DNA of 64,000 bases from Leucosporidium creatinivorum. Its lineage: Eukaryota; Basidiomycota; Microbotryomycetes; Leucosporidiales; Leucosporidiaceae. Each line of letters starts with the position of its first letter. Within the stretch, counting starts at the first letter, position 1. The notes below the pieces were generated by a model. That model was given only the letters and a program-made list of their open reading frames with translations, was not told the origin of the DNA and searched no databases. This document shows, one piece after another, positions 41,974 to 53,365 of this stretch. The stretch is taken from assembly GCA_001600635.1 (NCBI GenBank), contig BCKL01000019.1:551232-615231 (forward strand), given 5' to 3'. The position numbers and the translations under genes were made by a program.

Positions 41974-44456
41974 ATGTCCCGCCGCCCGTTCGTTCATTCC
42001 GCTAAGTCCGTCTGTAGCTCATCAGCTCACCCTACTCTACCACACCAACAGCTCCTTCCACCACACCCACGAAGAGGATATCGTCCTCCTCAAAACGCCC
42101 AATCCGACCGCCGCCTCTCCTCGTGCCGCTTCCCAATTCGCTCGCCGAGCCTCAGAAGGATCTCAATACACCTCGCCTGCTCTGCTACAGGCTGAGCAAT
42201 TGCAGCCGCAGAGGGTCGATTGGGCTAGAACGGGCAGCGCGACTTTCTTGCCCCTCGGGTTTGGAGCCGATGGGGAGGAATTGAGAGGCGATGGGACTGG
42301 TATAGAGGTGGGGAGCAGGAAAGATGGCTATGTCAAGCTGGATATTGCAGACTCGCCTACAGGGAGGAGGTCGCCTGTGAGCTTCGAGCTCTCTCTTGCC
42401 CGCCCTTTCGCCCAGCTGACCAAATGTACGATGATACGACAGCTCCCTTCCCTCCGCCTCGCCCGCTCCAACCGACGTACATGGGAGCGACTGATCGTGC
42501 TCGGCGTCATCGCTACTCTTTCGATCCTGCTGCTCACACGGAGCTCGGGCGGCGGAGGAGGAAGCGGCAAGATGAGCCTGGTACAGAAGACTAAGATGCG
42601 CATGCGTGGGAGGAAGAATGTGCGTTGTAGTCTCTCCTGCTCTCTTGCCACTCCGGCTCCCTGCTCGGCGCCGAAGACTGACGCTCGACCGAACTCGCAA
42701 CAGCCCCTCAAATCCTCCATTCCTCTCCATTCCTTCCGCTCGAACCTCAAGGAAGGACACGGATACGTCACGAGCTTCCCTTACGGTGGATTGAGTGAGT
42801 GATCGTTCGCCCTTCCGCCGAGAGACGAGCGCCGGGGCTGACCTGGCTCCCTTGCCCGACTCCCTCGACTACCCACAGCCAATCAGCTGATCGAGCTGTT
42901 CAAGCTGGTGCATCTGGGACAGCGACTGGACAGGACGGCGATCCTGTGCGTTGGAGCTCTGGTATTCCCCGCGCCGAACCTCGACTGACTCGCTGCTTCT
43001 CCTCCTCCCTTCACCCCCTCATGCCCCTCCCTCCCACCACCAATCTTCCTACTCGACTCGTCGTCCCTTCCACCTCACCTCACCCCGTCTCAATCCCCTT
43101 TCTCCCCACCAACAGCACCGAGCTGAAAGCCGTCCACTCGGAAGGAGGCGACCTCCCCCTCTCCACCTTCTTCGACCTCCCCTCCTTCGCCTACTCCTCC
43201 AACGTCTCCATGGTCGAATGGTCCTCGGTCAAGATCCCCGACATCACGGGCACGCAATCCGAGATCCTCAGCTGCTGGGGCTGGAGGGACGAATCCCCCT
43301 TGCAACGGTACAACATCAAGACGTGGTTCTGGCCGCCTCCTGGACAGCTGACGGTGCCGAGTAGTATTGAGACGAGCATGACGTTCCCCGCGATTGAGGT
43401 GTTGGTCAGTCAGCCCCAGACGGGGTGGTTGGAGGAGACGGCAAAGAGGTACTTTGGGAGTGTGGAGAATGCGCCGCCCATGCCGGATAGTCAGCTGTTG
43501 TGCTTTGAGAACCTGTTCTATGGTGAGTTGCGGGTCTAGGGGCGTTTTCAAGGAGGGCAAGGATCGGCAGGAGCGCCGAGCGCCGAACAAGAGTTGACCT
43601 TCCCTTCATTCCCTTACCCACCATCTTCCCCCATCATGCCACTCCATCATCCGCTCACCGCTTCTTCCTCTCCGCCAACCTCGCTCGTTTAACTCCCACT
43701 TCTCACCTTCCCCCTCGCCTCGCCTCACCCTCACCTCACACCCAAAGTCCCCTCCATCCGCTTCGTCGACGGCGCCGTCGACAAGACCTACACCATCGAA
43801 GAAATGTCGCCCGAAGACCCCGTCTGGTCCCAAGTCGGCGTCCACCTTCACTTCAACTCGCACATCAACCACATCGCCGACGAACTCCTCCTCGCTCTCC
43901 TCGGCTCGCGCTCTCGACAGCCGTTCATCGCCGTCCATCTGCGACAGGGAGATTTCGTCGACCTCGGGAGGATCGGACATGAGGTCGTCGAGGCGTATAA
44001 GACTGGGGCGAAGGAGGTGCAGGAATCCCTTCGGCGTAAGAGGGCTGATGGGAGCTGGAAGGCGGCGATTGGGAGTACGGGAGGCAAGGGCAAAGATCTT
44101 CCTATCCTCTTTGCTACCGACTCGGAGGACCCGGCGTTCGTGCGCAAGTTGACCAACCTCGGGTGGATCTACATCAACCATATCGAGTTTGCGACGAATG
44201 CGAGGTTCGGAGGGTGGTATCCGGGTGTGCTGGACTCGGTCATCTTGAGTAGGGCCAAGGGCTTCGTCGGGTGAGTCGTCTTGTCTTCCTTGATCGACTT
44301 GAGAGCGCCGAGCTGACCTCGACTTGCCCCACCTTCGCCTCCTCGGTCCTCGCATCGCTGCTCAACACCAACAGCACCAAAATGTCGACCTTCTCCTACG
44401 TTGCTGCTCGTCGTGTCGAGGCATGGAACGATGGAGTCACTACGATTGTTGGCTGA
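41974..44456 (+). CDS. GDP-fucose protein O-fucosyltransferase-like type II membrane protein
   Basis: ATG 41974; the first small exon ends with a GTCCGT donor. The cytosolic N-terminus holds Ser/Pro-rich and acidic parts. One TM helix (LIVLGVIATLSILLL) follows, then a stem and the catalytic domain: GHGYVTSFPYGGL, TNQLIELFKLV, W-G-W region, HINHIADELL, and IAVHLRQGDF, the family's H-L-R-x-G-D-F nucleotide-sugar motif, then LFATDSED and SVILSRAKGFVGT. These are the hallmarks of the O-FucT fold (PF10250-like). Such enzymes move fucose from GDP-fucose to proteins or glycans in the secretory pathway. A possible 66-nt intron at 42377-42442 leaves the frame open either way. Acceptor unknown. Confidence 0.72.
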
Positions 44457-45151
44457 GGAGCGGAGGCTTCGGCGGAGGAGAGAGGCAGGAGCAGCTCGAG
44501 AGGAGGAGGCTTAGGGCCAGCTATCATTATCACTCATCAGCAATCAGCATCTTATTCATCTGTAGCCCGGCCGAGCTCTGTCTCCCCTGCTCATCGCAAG
44601 AAGCGAACGAGAGCGCCGAACTTGCCCGTCTGACGCCGAGCCCGCTTCGGAGGCCGTTCAGCTTTGAGCTGAATCTCTCAGGCGAAAACATGCTATGATT
44701 CTCGTCTCGCACTCTCTTGTTCACCTGGAGCGAAGTATCCGAGAAAACAGGGGTCTCCGCCTTGTCGGCCTTCTCCAAGCCGACTGCCTGGCAGCATGGC
44801 CCTGGCTCCCCCGCAACGCTTCTTGGCCTTCTGCTTCATCGTCTGCTCGCTCAAAGGTGAGTGCTAGCGGGAAAGAGTGCTCGGGTACAGGGCTGACAGT
44901 CTACAGCGCCCTACAGTCGACTACAGCTCTCCCTCACCGTCGAGAAGTGAGTCTCTCTTCACGTGGTTCGCTCTTCACCGTGGGCCGTCTACAGACACCG
45001 TCGAAGCAGCGATGCAGTCTTCAGCTATGTGCTACGCATGCTGACTCGCCGCCTTTCTCCACAGCTCGCCACAACACTCGCAAAACCGCTTTCACCGAAC
45101 CCCCACCTCGTCCTCGCCCACAGACCTTTTCAACCGCTCTTACTGCACACC
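44457..45151. other. Intergenic / 5' flank of the nitronate monooxygenase gene
   Basis: Contains a splice-like donor near 44859 and several CTACAG acceptor-like words at 44900-44935, so an intron in the 5' UTR of the next gene is possible. No separate gene supported. Confidence 0.35.
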
Positions 45152-46645
45152 ATGTCGCTCCGCACTCCCATCACCGAGCTCTTCGGCATCAAGCACCCCG
45201 TCATGCTCGCCGGAATGAACGTCGCTGCCGGTAAGTCGATCCGAAGCCCTAGACTTGCGCCGCTCACCCTTCGCCGAGCAGGACCTGATCTCGCTGCCGC
45301 CGTCACCAACGCTGGTGGTATCGGTGTGATTGGTGGCGTCGGCTACACTCCCGGCTTCCTGCGCTCCCAGATCCGCGAGCTGAAGGAGGGACTCAAGGAC
45401 AAGAACGGAAAGTTCGGCGTCGACCTTTTGATCCCTCGTGCGTTCGCCTCAGCTTTTCCCTTCGAAAACGACCTTTACTCACTCATTCGTCCTCTCTCGC
45501 GATCCCCTTCCCGTCGAACAGAGGTCGGAGGCTCCGCTCGCAAGACCAACCGCGACTACACCGAGGGCAAGCTCCCCGAGCTGATCGACATTATTATCGC
45601 CGAGAAGGCTGCCCTTTTCGTCTGTGCCATCGGAGTCCCTCCTAAGGAGATGGTCGACAAGCTGCACAAGGCCGGAATCCTCTGCATGAACATGGTCGGT
45701 GAGTGAATCGAGCCAAGTCGAGCGCCGAGCGGCCGATTCAGAGCTTCAGTTCTCTGGCTGACACACTCCGTCGCCATTACAGGCGCTGCCAAGCACTGCA
45801 AGAAGGCCCTCGACGTCGGTATTGACATCATCTGCTGCCAAGGAGGGGAGGGAGGAGGACACACCGGAGACAGTGAGCTTTCGGCGCTCTCTCTTCAGCC
45901 GCTCTCTCCGCTGACCTCCCTTTTCGCACTAGCCCCCACTTCGATTCTCATCCCCGCTTGCGTCGCCGCGGTCAAGGGTCGCAAATCTCCCCTGACCGGC
46001 AAGCAAGTCGAGGTCGTCGGCGCCGGAGGAATCCACAACGGCGCTGGACTCGCCGCCGCTCTCTCCTTCGGCGCTTCCGCCGTCTGGGTCGGCACCAGGT
46101 TCATCGTGAGTCTCTCTCTCTTAGGCGGAGTTGCGACCCGAAGAAGGAGCGTGAGCTGACCCGAACTCACTTCTCGCCGAACAGTGCGCCGAGGAGGCTG
46201 GAGCGCCCAAGGCTCACCAGGAGGCTGTCCTCACCGCCGGCGCCAACGATACCATTCGCTCCATCATCTTCACAGTGAGCTACGCTTGCCTCTTGTGATC
46301 TTCCGAAGCTCGGAGCTGACCCTCGGCGTTCTGCTGCCCTTTTCCCTTCCCCTGGCCCTTTCTCACACCGCTGTCAACTGACAGGGCCGACCCCTCCGCG
46401 TTCGCAAGACCCCCTTCATCATGGATTGGGAGGAGAACAAGCAAGCCGAGATCAAGGCGAAGACGTCCAAGGGCATCCTCCCCGTCGGCTACGACACCGA
46501 CGAGAGGCCATGGCTCATGGGCGTGACGGCTAGCGAGGTGACCGAGATCTTGCCTGCGAAGCAGATCGTCGAGGATATGGTCAAGATGGCGGTGGAGAAC
46601 CTCAACCGCTCGGCTTCGTTCGTGGTTTCGCAGTCGAGGCTTTGA
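45152..46645 (+). CDS. Nitronate monooxygenase (2-nitropropane dioxygenase-like)
   Basis: Begins MSLRTPITELFGIKHPVMLAGM at 45152 and ends TGA 46645. About seven exons. A TIM-barrel FMN enzyme: LAAAVTNAGGIGVIGG near the N-terminus, IICCQGGEGGGHTGD for FMN phosphate binding, VVGAGGIHNGAGLAAALSFGASAVWVGTRF and a C-terminal helical part. The family oxidises alkyl nitronates (such as the toxic propionate-3-nitronate) to aldehydes and nitrite with O2. Full length, with no broken motif. Close to the bacterial/fungal class I NMO group, though the catalytic His was not pinned down by eye. Confidence 0.82.
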
Positions 46646-47579
46646 AGTCCGAAGGTGGGCGCAGGGATAGTCAAGTGACAGCAATTAATCAGTCTTTCTC
46701 AGTGCTTTTTATGTGCATTGAGAGCTCCTCGCGAGCTCAGCGAAGATCAACCAGCTCATTGGCGTTAGCAGCTCGAAAGTCGGCGCCGAACGGACGCCGA
46801 GAAAGGGAGGTTCTGCACGATGATGTTCGCTTTCCGGCTGGAGAGCAGCCAGCCTCTCCGAAGACGCTCTACAGCCTCTTCAATCACCTTGGAGAGCGCT
46901 CCTTGCCCGCTGTCCTAGTGTGCCAACTTCGAGGCAAGCTGGCGACTCGAGCACCGCAAGCTCTTTCCCTCACGCCGCTATCTCGACTTTTCTTCAGCCG
47001 ACACTCGGGGACTCGCAAGCTTACAGGACGACCGCTCGGCTGCTCTACTACTCACCTACTCGTCTGCTGGCAAGAAGAGCAACTCGCATCGTCAGTGAGG
47101 TGAGCACGTCTCTCTCGTCTCTGGCTCGGAGCCGACCTCTTGCAGGGCTGAGTACGCTGATACCAGCTCTGTCCGTCATCAGGATATCTCAAACCGCCCG
47201 AAGCTACAGCTTGTCCCCTCCCTTCGATCGCGGCAAACGCGCCCACTTCCCTCTCCCGCTTCTCTCGGCAGCTCCGTGTAGCGTTCTGTGCAGTCAGAGG
47301 TTATTCGAGTAGTCTGAGTGCGGCAAGTAAGTACTTCATTCCTGCTGCTGAGCTGGGAGATTGTGCAGAAGGGCGCGAGAGCGGCGGGAGGTCTGGTCTC
47401 GCTCGCAGGGGAGGGCGATCTGGCGAGCTGCCGGACATCTTCCAGACGTGCGGTACTTGCTCAGCTGCAGCTACTGACCGCTGCTCCCCTGTAGATCAGC
47501 GTCAAACCCTCGCCTCGCCCCCTTCGCCCTCTCCGCAATCCACCGCCCGAGTTTCATCCTCTTCGACAGTTATAGCAGA
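46646..47579. other. Intergenic, about 930 bp
   Basis: Between NMO and the MFS transporter. No coding support; a donor-like GTGAGG at about 47096 could belong to a 5' UTR intron. Confidence 0.35.
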
Positions 47580-49481
47580 ATGGCAGGACTCACCACCGCC
47601 AGTCTCGTCGGTCTGGAAGAGCCCGAGGATCCTTACTACGCGCCGTCGCCTTCTCCCATCACCCGCTGGCTCGGACTAGACCCCACCGTCTCGCCTCTCA
47701 ACGCCTTTGCCCTCCTCTCCTCCTCCCTCCTCTCTATCACCTTCCTCGTCGCTCTCAACTCGATCCAACCCGCCATCCTCGACGGGCTGGAAGTACCGCA
47801 GGACCGAGTCGGCAAAGTCACGGGCCAGCTCATTCTCGCCGACGAGCTGGTAGCGCTGGCGCTGTACGCTGTTTGGGGTTGGACGGCCGATCGGTTTGGC
47901 GTGAGATGGGTCGCTGTAGCGGGCCACTTCATCATCTCGATTGCTCTCATGCTCTACCCTCGAGTCGAGACGGTCTTCCCTCCGCTCTTGCTCGCGCGCA
48001 TGCTGTTCGCCGTGAGCTTGAAGGTTCTAGACATCGCAAACACGTCGCTAACCTTCGGAACTACAGTGCGGAGCGAGCGCACTCGTCACGGCCCTCAGCG
48101 CCGCCCTCTCGAGCATGACCGCTCTCCCTCCTCCTCCGCCATCTCCCCTCGCTGAGGATCAGCAGCAGGAGGACGACGACGGAACCTCGCTCCTTCGTGA
48201 CGAGGTCGATTCGGAGTACGTCGCCAAGCCTGAGGACAGTGCTCGCTTCGCTGGAGTTCTCGGTTTCGCGACTGGGTGTGGAGCTCTTCTCGCAGGTGGG
48301 TCGAACTCGTCGTCACCATCTCGCTCACCATTCACTGAGAATCCTCGTCGAAACAGTCTTCGTCTTCTTGCCCCTACCCGCCGAGCTCGCCGACGGGCTT
48401 CACATCCCCATCCGCCGAGCCCTCCGCTGGACCTTCTCCATCCTCGCCGGACTCGCCCTCTTCGAATCCCTCTTCCTCATCATCGGGCTCAGGAGGCGAC
48501 CTACACCACCCCTCAACGAAGACGAGCAGCGCCTAGCGGATGCTGAGAAGAAGCCGTTCGCGCAAGCTGCCATGGCGGCCGTCGCCGAGCTGCCGAGGGG
48601 CTTCGTGCTCGCTACCAAGGAGGCGGATATTGCGCTGTCGTACTTGAGCAGCTTTGCGGTACGTCAGCAGCTGTCAATCAGATCAGGGCTCGTCCGCTGA
48701 CCTTGACACTCGCCTACAGGGACGGTCAAGCGCTACGATCGTCACGGCCTTCATCCCTCTGCTCGTCAACCACGTACGCTCACTCGCCTCCCTTCCCTTT
48801 CTCGTTACCGAGATCTGACCTCTTCATCACCGCATACAGTACTTCGTCACTCACGACCTGTGCGACGACCCGAACACCTTCGCCGACCCTTCCCTCCCCG
48901 CTCCCAAGTCCTGCCACGCCGCCTTCATCACCTCCTCGATCCTCACTGGAGTCGTGCAGCTCGTCTCCCTTCTCTCCTCACCCCTCGTCGGCTACCTCTC
49001 CTCACACATCTCCCAACCCCTCGTCCTCGGCCTCACGTCCATCCTCGGCACCGCCTCCTTCGCCGGCTTCGCCTACCTGCCTCGAGGCGGCGATCCTCGC
49101 AGCGGCATCGTTTGGCTCTACGCTGTTGGAATGGGTATCAGCCAGATCGGCGGGATCGTCATCAGCTTGGCGTTGGTGGCCAAGGGAAGGGGCAAGATTG
49201 TAGCGAGCGAGGGCAAGGAGGTGGGAGGAGTGCTGTCTGCCGCCTACTCGTTCTGCGGAGGTGAGTTCTACGGTTCAGCTTCCCCTGCGCCCGCGCTGAT
49301 CTTCACTCACTCTACTACAGGCATCGGCATCCTCGTCCTCGGCAAGCTCGGCGGATCCCTCTTCGACCGATGGGTTGGCTGGCCTTTCCTTCTTGTGGCG
49401 ATAGTGAATGCGACGGTGGTGGTGGCGTCTCTGGGGCTCTGGTGGAGGAATCGTCGGGCTGCTGCTATCGTACTCAGGTAA
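47580..49481 (+). CDS. MFS transporter
   Basis: ATG 47580. A hydrophilic N-terminus precedes a first TM (NAFALLSSSLLSITFLVAL), then a motif A-like loop (WGWTADRFGVRW) and further helices (VAGHFIISIALMLY). A central acidic loop (residues with EDQQQEDDD) and a second six-helix half follow (ALRWTFSILAGLALFESLFLIIGL, FITSSILTGVVQLVSLL, IVWLYAVGMGISQIGGIVISLAL, GIGILVLGKLGGSLFDRW, FLLVAIVNATVVVASLGLWW). About six exons; roughly 540 residues. Major-facilitator proteins use proton gradients to move small solutes. Subfamily not recognised, so substrate unknown. Confidence 0.75.
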
Positions 49482-50980
49482 AGGGATGTCGGAACTAGAG
49501 CAGGCTCGCTTCGAATCTCGGCCGAGTCAGAGGAGACGAGAGCAGGGGTCGCGGGCGTTTGAATGAGCACGGGAAGCCCTCCTAGCTCGGTATCTATACG
49601 AGTAGCCTCTTCTCGGCGCTTCGAGGCCGGCATTGCCCAACAAGAAGTCAAGCTCGGCGCCGGCGCCTTTCGCACGTCTTCTGGCGCTCGAGACAGCGCT
49701 GCCGGGCGTCATCCTCTTCGCTTCACTCTCTCACTCGCTTCGGAAACCTCCGTTCTGTATGCTCTGCTCTTGTGCTACCTTGCAGGCCTCTCTTGAAGCC
49801 TCTTGAACGACGAGATCGCCCGTCGCAACTGCTCGGCGCCGAATTGGCGGCGCTCTTCCGCTTGCCTCGAGGTTGCTGTCGAAGGAGCATTACTTCGGAA
49901 GTACTCAAAGCTTTACTTCTGTGCTTTCCAGACCTCAGCAACGTTCATCACCTCGAGCATCACGCTAGTCGCCCACACTTTGGCGCCTCGGCGAAAGGTG
50001 ACCATCGAGATTGAGCTGAGGCCGACGGGAAATCGAAGGCGATGGGAGCACTTGCAGTGGAATCAAAGTCATGATTCCCATGCTCAATTACAACTCTCGT
50101 CGGCGGAACAGCGGAAGGGAGATTCGGACCGAGCTACGGCGACGGGGAGAGGGGAGGGGGAATGCAGCTTGGTACAGAAGATTTGACGCTTGGCTTTGAG
50201 CGTTCCGGTTGCAAGTTGCTGAAGCGCGCTTCTGATGAGATAGATTGTGCGACCGCTTCGCCTGCGGAGGAGAAGGGTATCTGACTGAACTCTCCCGTCG
50301 GCCGATGAGTGATGCTCGAGGCGAAACGGCTCGGCGCTGGCTGCCTCGCGAGAGTCGGGAGCGCGGTGGAACCAGGGCTAGCTGTTTAGATGTACAATGC
50401 TTTTCTGCTGTAAAGTAGGCCAACAGCCTCGGTTCTACGAGAAGCTGGTGGAGGAGATCTCGACCCGACACTCCCGCCCCGAAGATGGAGAGACGCGTCG
50501 AGGAGCGCAGGGGAGGCTTCTCGGCTGCGGACCATTTGGACAGGCTTCTGAGCAAACAAACGCGTCTGTGCGAGGAGGTTGTAGATGAGTGAAACAGAGG
50601 TCAATGCACTGCAATAGCTTCTGTAGTGAGGTCTGTGCTCGGAAACTTCTTCGCCGAGATTATCGCCGAGGGGGATGAGAAGGATGTGCTGGGTGCTATC
50701 GAGGTGCAGCAGCAAACACGCGTCGTTTGTGTCTGCTGGGCAAACAAACCACTTCCGATCAAGTTTCCAAGCGAAATCGGTTGGACAAGTGGAATGCTTC
50801 ACGGGAAAGGCACCTCAGCAGCTCGGTGCGGGGGGCATGTGCAAGCTTCAGGGTTAAAGTCCTCGACGCTCCCCTGCTTTCTGGCTCTCTCTCCTACCTC
50901 TCACTTCACTTTTCTCTTCTCACTTAAACTCCCGTCGCGGACACCCTACACTCGTTTAAAACCCCCCTCTCCCCTTCACA
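49482..50980. other. Intergenic, about 1.5 kb
   Basis: No gene recognised. A TTTAAAA box-like sequence at about 50955 lies 25 bp upstream of the CPL1-like ATG, following a pyrimidine-rich stretch, and may be part of its core promoter. Confidence 0.4.
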
Positions 50981-52661
50981 ATGTCCCTTCGTTTCCTCGC
51001 CCTCGCCTCCATCGCTTCCGTCGCGGTCGCCCAGTCCGGTTACGGTCGGTACGCGCCTTCCTCCTTGCTCCTCAGCTACTGCACCCACATCCACCTCCCT
51101 CGACCAACCTCTCCCCCTTCTTGCGCCCTTCCTGCGCTGCCAGCCAACGCCGAGTTCGACCAACACTTCACGCGTCGAGAACGGTCACTCAACCGTTTTC
51201 CCTCGCCCCTTTCGACGCGCCTTCACCTCTCCAATCCCCTTCTCCATCTCGCTCGACTACCAATTCCATCCTACACGAGATCCTAAAGCTGACTCTGAAC
51301 TCTCCCCCTTTTCGCCCCTCTCCCTTCTTCCGCACCTTCTAGCTTCCCCTGCACCAACATCAACGGCGACAACACCTTCTCCGCCGACCCCACCAAGTGC
51401 ACTGCTGATGCTCTGATCGCTCCCGGAGCCGCCACCGGCAACGATGAGGGAAACCAGGGAGACGGAGTCACCCCCGTCAACCCCGTCTGCTCCCAGGAGG
51501 CTGCCACCGGCGCCTACTTCTGCGGTGAGTTGATTAGCGCCATCTTGCGTTGTCTAGACTAGCAGCTGATGGTCCTCTCTACTCCTAGGTATCGCCGGAG
51601 CTCCTTGCACCGCCGACGAGAACTGCGACAACTCGGTCTGCGACCTTACCTCGGGAACTTGCCAGGGAGGCTTCGCCCAGGACTGCAACGGCGACGACAC
51701 CTTCTGCTCTGGATTCCTCTACTGCAACTCGGCCGACTTGACCACCGGCACCACCTGCGGAGGTCTCGGATCCTTCTGCCAGGTGAGTTCGACCTTTCGG
51801 CTTGGTCGTTGTCGCGTAGAGGGGCTGTCGCTGACCCTCCCTCGCCTCTATAGGACTACACCCAGGGATCGTCTGACTTCACCAACGCCGAGAACTACGC
51901 CGTCTTCAACCAGTTCTGGTGAGTCACCGTCTCTCCTCATCTCGCCTTCGGCGCCGGCGAACCCTTAGCTGACCATGCCTTCGCCCGTCTCACAGCGCTG
52001 GAGGTTACTGCAACACCCAGACCCAAAACTGCGACACCCACGGAGCCCTCGGAGCCGACTGCTCCTCCGACCCCGAGTTCGTAAGTCGCCAACCTCCGCT
52101 TTCCCCTCGCGCTTTCTTCTCCCTCGCCTCGCTCCTCCCCGGTCCTGGAGCTGACCTCGCTATCTCATCACCCAGTTCTGCGAGGGTGACCTCGTCTGCA
52201 ACGCCGACAACGTGTGCGCCGTCGCTCCCGTCCCCTCCGCCGTCCGCGCTCGCCGCTCCCTCTCCCGCCGCTCGGGACTCTGCCCTGCCTCCCACACCGC
52301 CTGCTCCGTCTCGGGAGTCAAGGCCGGATTCGAGTGCATTGACGTCGCCGTGCGTTTGCTCTTCCTCCTTCTCAGCGTCGAAAGCTTTCGACTGATCTGA
52401 AGCTGATCCATCTCTTTCCTTTCCTCAGTCCAACCTCGAGCAGTGCGGTGCCTGCGCCTCGGCTGGTGGAGTTGACTGCACTGCCCTTCCCGGTGTTGAG
52501 GCTGTTGGCTGCGTTGCCGGCACTTGCGAGGTTCGTTCTCCCTTCTCTCCCTTCCCCATTGCCGAACGTCCGCTGACCCCGCTCTTTCGCTTTCCCTACA
52601 GATCTGGTCCTGCGCCGAGGGCTTCTCCTGGGATGCCGCCTCCGCCTCCTGCCAGGCTTAA
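50981..52661 (+). CDS. Secreted Cys-rich protein, CPL1-like
   Basis: Signal peptide MSLRFLALASIASVAVAQ; no TM or anchor. Seven or so exons give many short Cys modules (C-T-A-D-E-N-C-D-N-S-V-C ... G-T-C) and end in the block SNLEQCGACASAGGVDCTALPG followed by a V-x-C-V-A-G-T-C-E-I-W-S-C-A-E-G-F-W pattern. This block is the CPL1-like C-terminal domain found in basidiomycete secreted proteins; Cryptococcus Cpl1 is linked to capsule formation and host interaction. The first intron uses donor GTACGC after a Gly-Tyr-Gly-Arg codon run. In this organism the role is unknown; a cell-surface or secreted function is likely. It is not called a toxin. Confidence 0.72.
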
Positions 52662-53365
52662 GCGCTCCTTCGAGCTCTCCACCCCTCCTCATCTTCTCCC
52701 CTTCCTGTCTCTTGGCGGCCCGTCTCCCCTCCTCTCCCACATCATCTCATAGTCGTGGCGCCCCCATCATCATCTCTCCCTCATCTGCGTACCACCCCCC
52801 TAACTTATCTGGCGCGTCTCTCCAATCTCATTTTACCCTTTCTAATCCCCCTTGCCTCTCGAGTGCTCGGGGACCAACGGCTCCCTTCCTATCGCTCTCC
52901 CCGCCCGCCCGACGTCCGCTGCTCGTTGCTGCTTTGGTAGGGATCGCCTGTGTGTGTGTGTTGATTGTAAATACCCCCTCTCTAGGTCGCGAGCCAACTT
53001 TCCTTCTTAAACCTCGACGGCCGAACGCGAGGCGCGAAACGAACTCGCGAAGCTGCAAGCGCACGAGCGAACGAAGAGGATCAAGAGCGAACGGTCTCGT
53101 GCTCTTCAGTCTCGTACATCGCGAACCGAGATTCGAGACGAGTGAGAGCGTGGCCGGCGAGCATCTGGCAGGAGCGAGCGAACCGAATATGCTCTGCGAA
53201 GGCTCGCTGGAAGTTCAAGCTCGGCAAAGATATGGCAAATAGGCTCTATGATGGCCTTCAGCTCTTTAACAAAACGACTAGGCTACACGATGTAAGGCTA
53301 CAGCTGGTCTGAATTTACACCCTGAACCCTTCTCCCCACCTCGCTCTCGCGCCGAAACTCCCATC
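52662..53365. other. Convergent intergenic region, about 700 bp
   Basis: Holds the 3' UTRs of the CPL1-like and beta-helix genes. C/T-rich directly after the CPL1-like stop; a short TG repeat near 52950-52959. Nothing coding. Confidence 0.45.
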
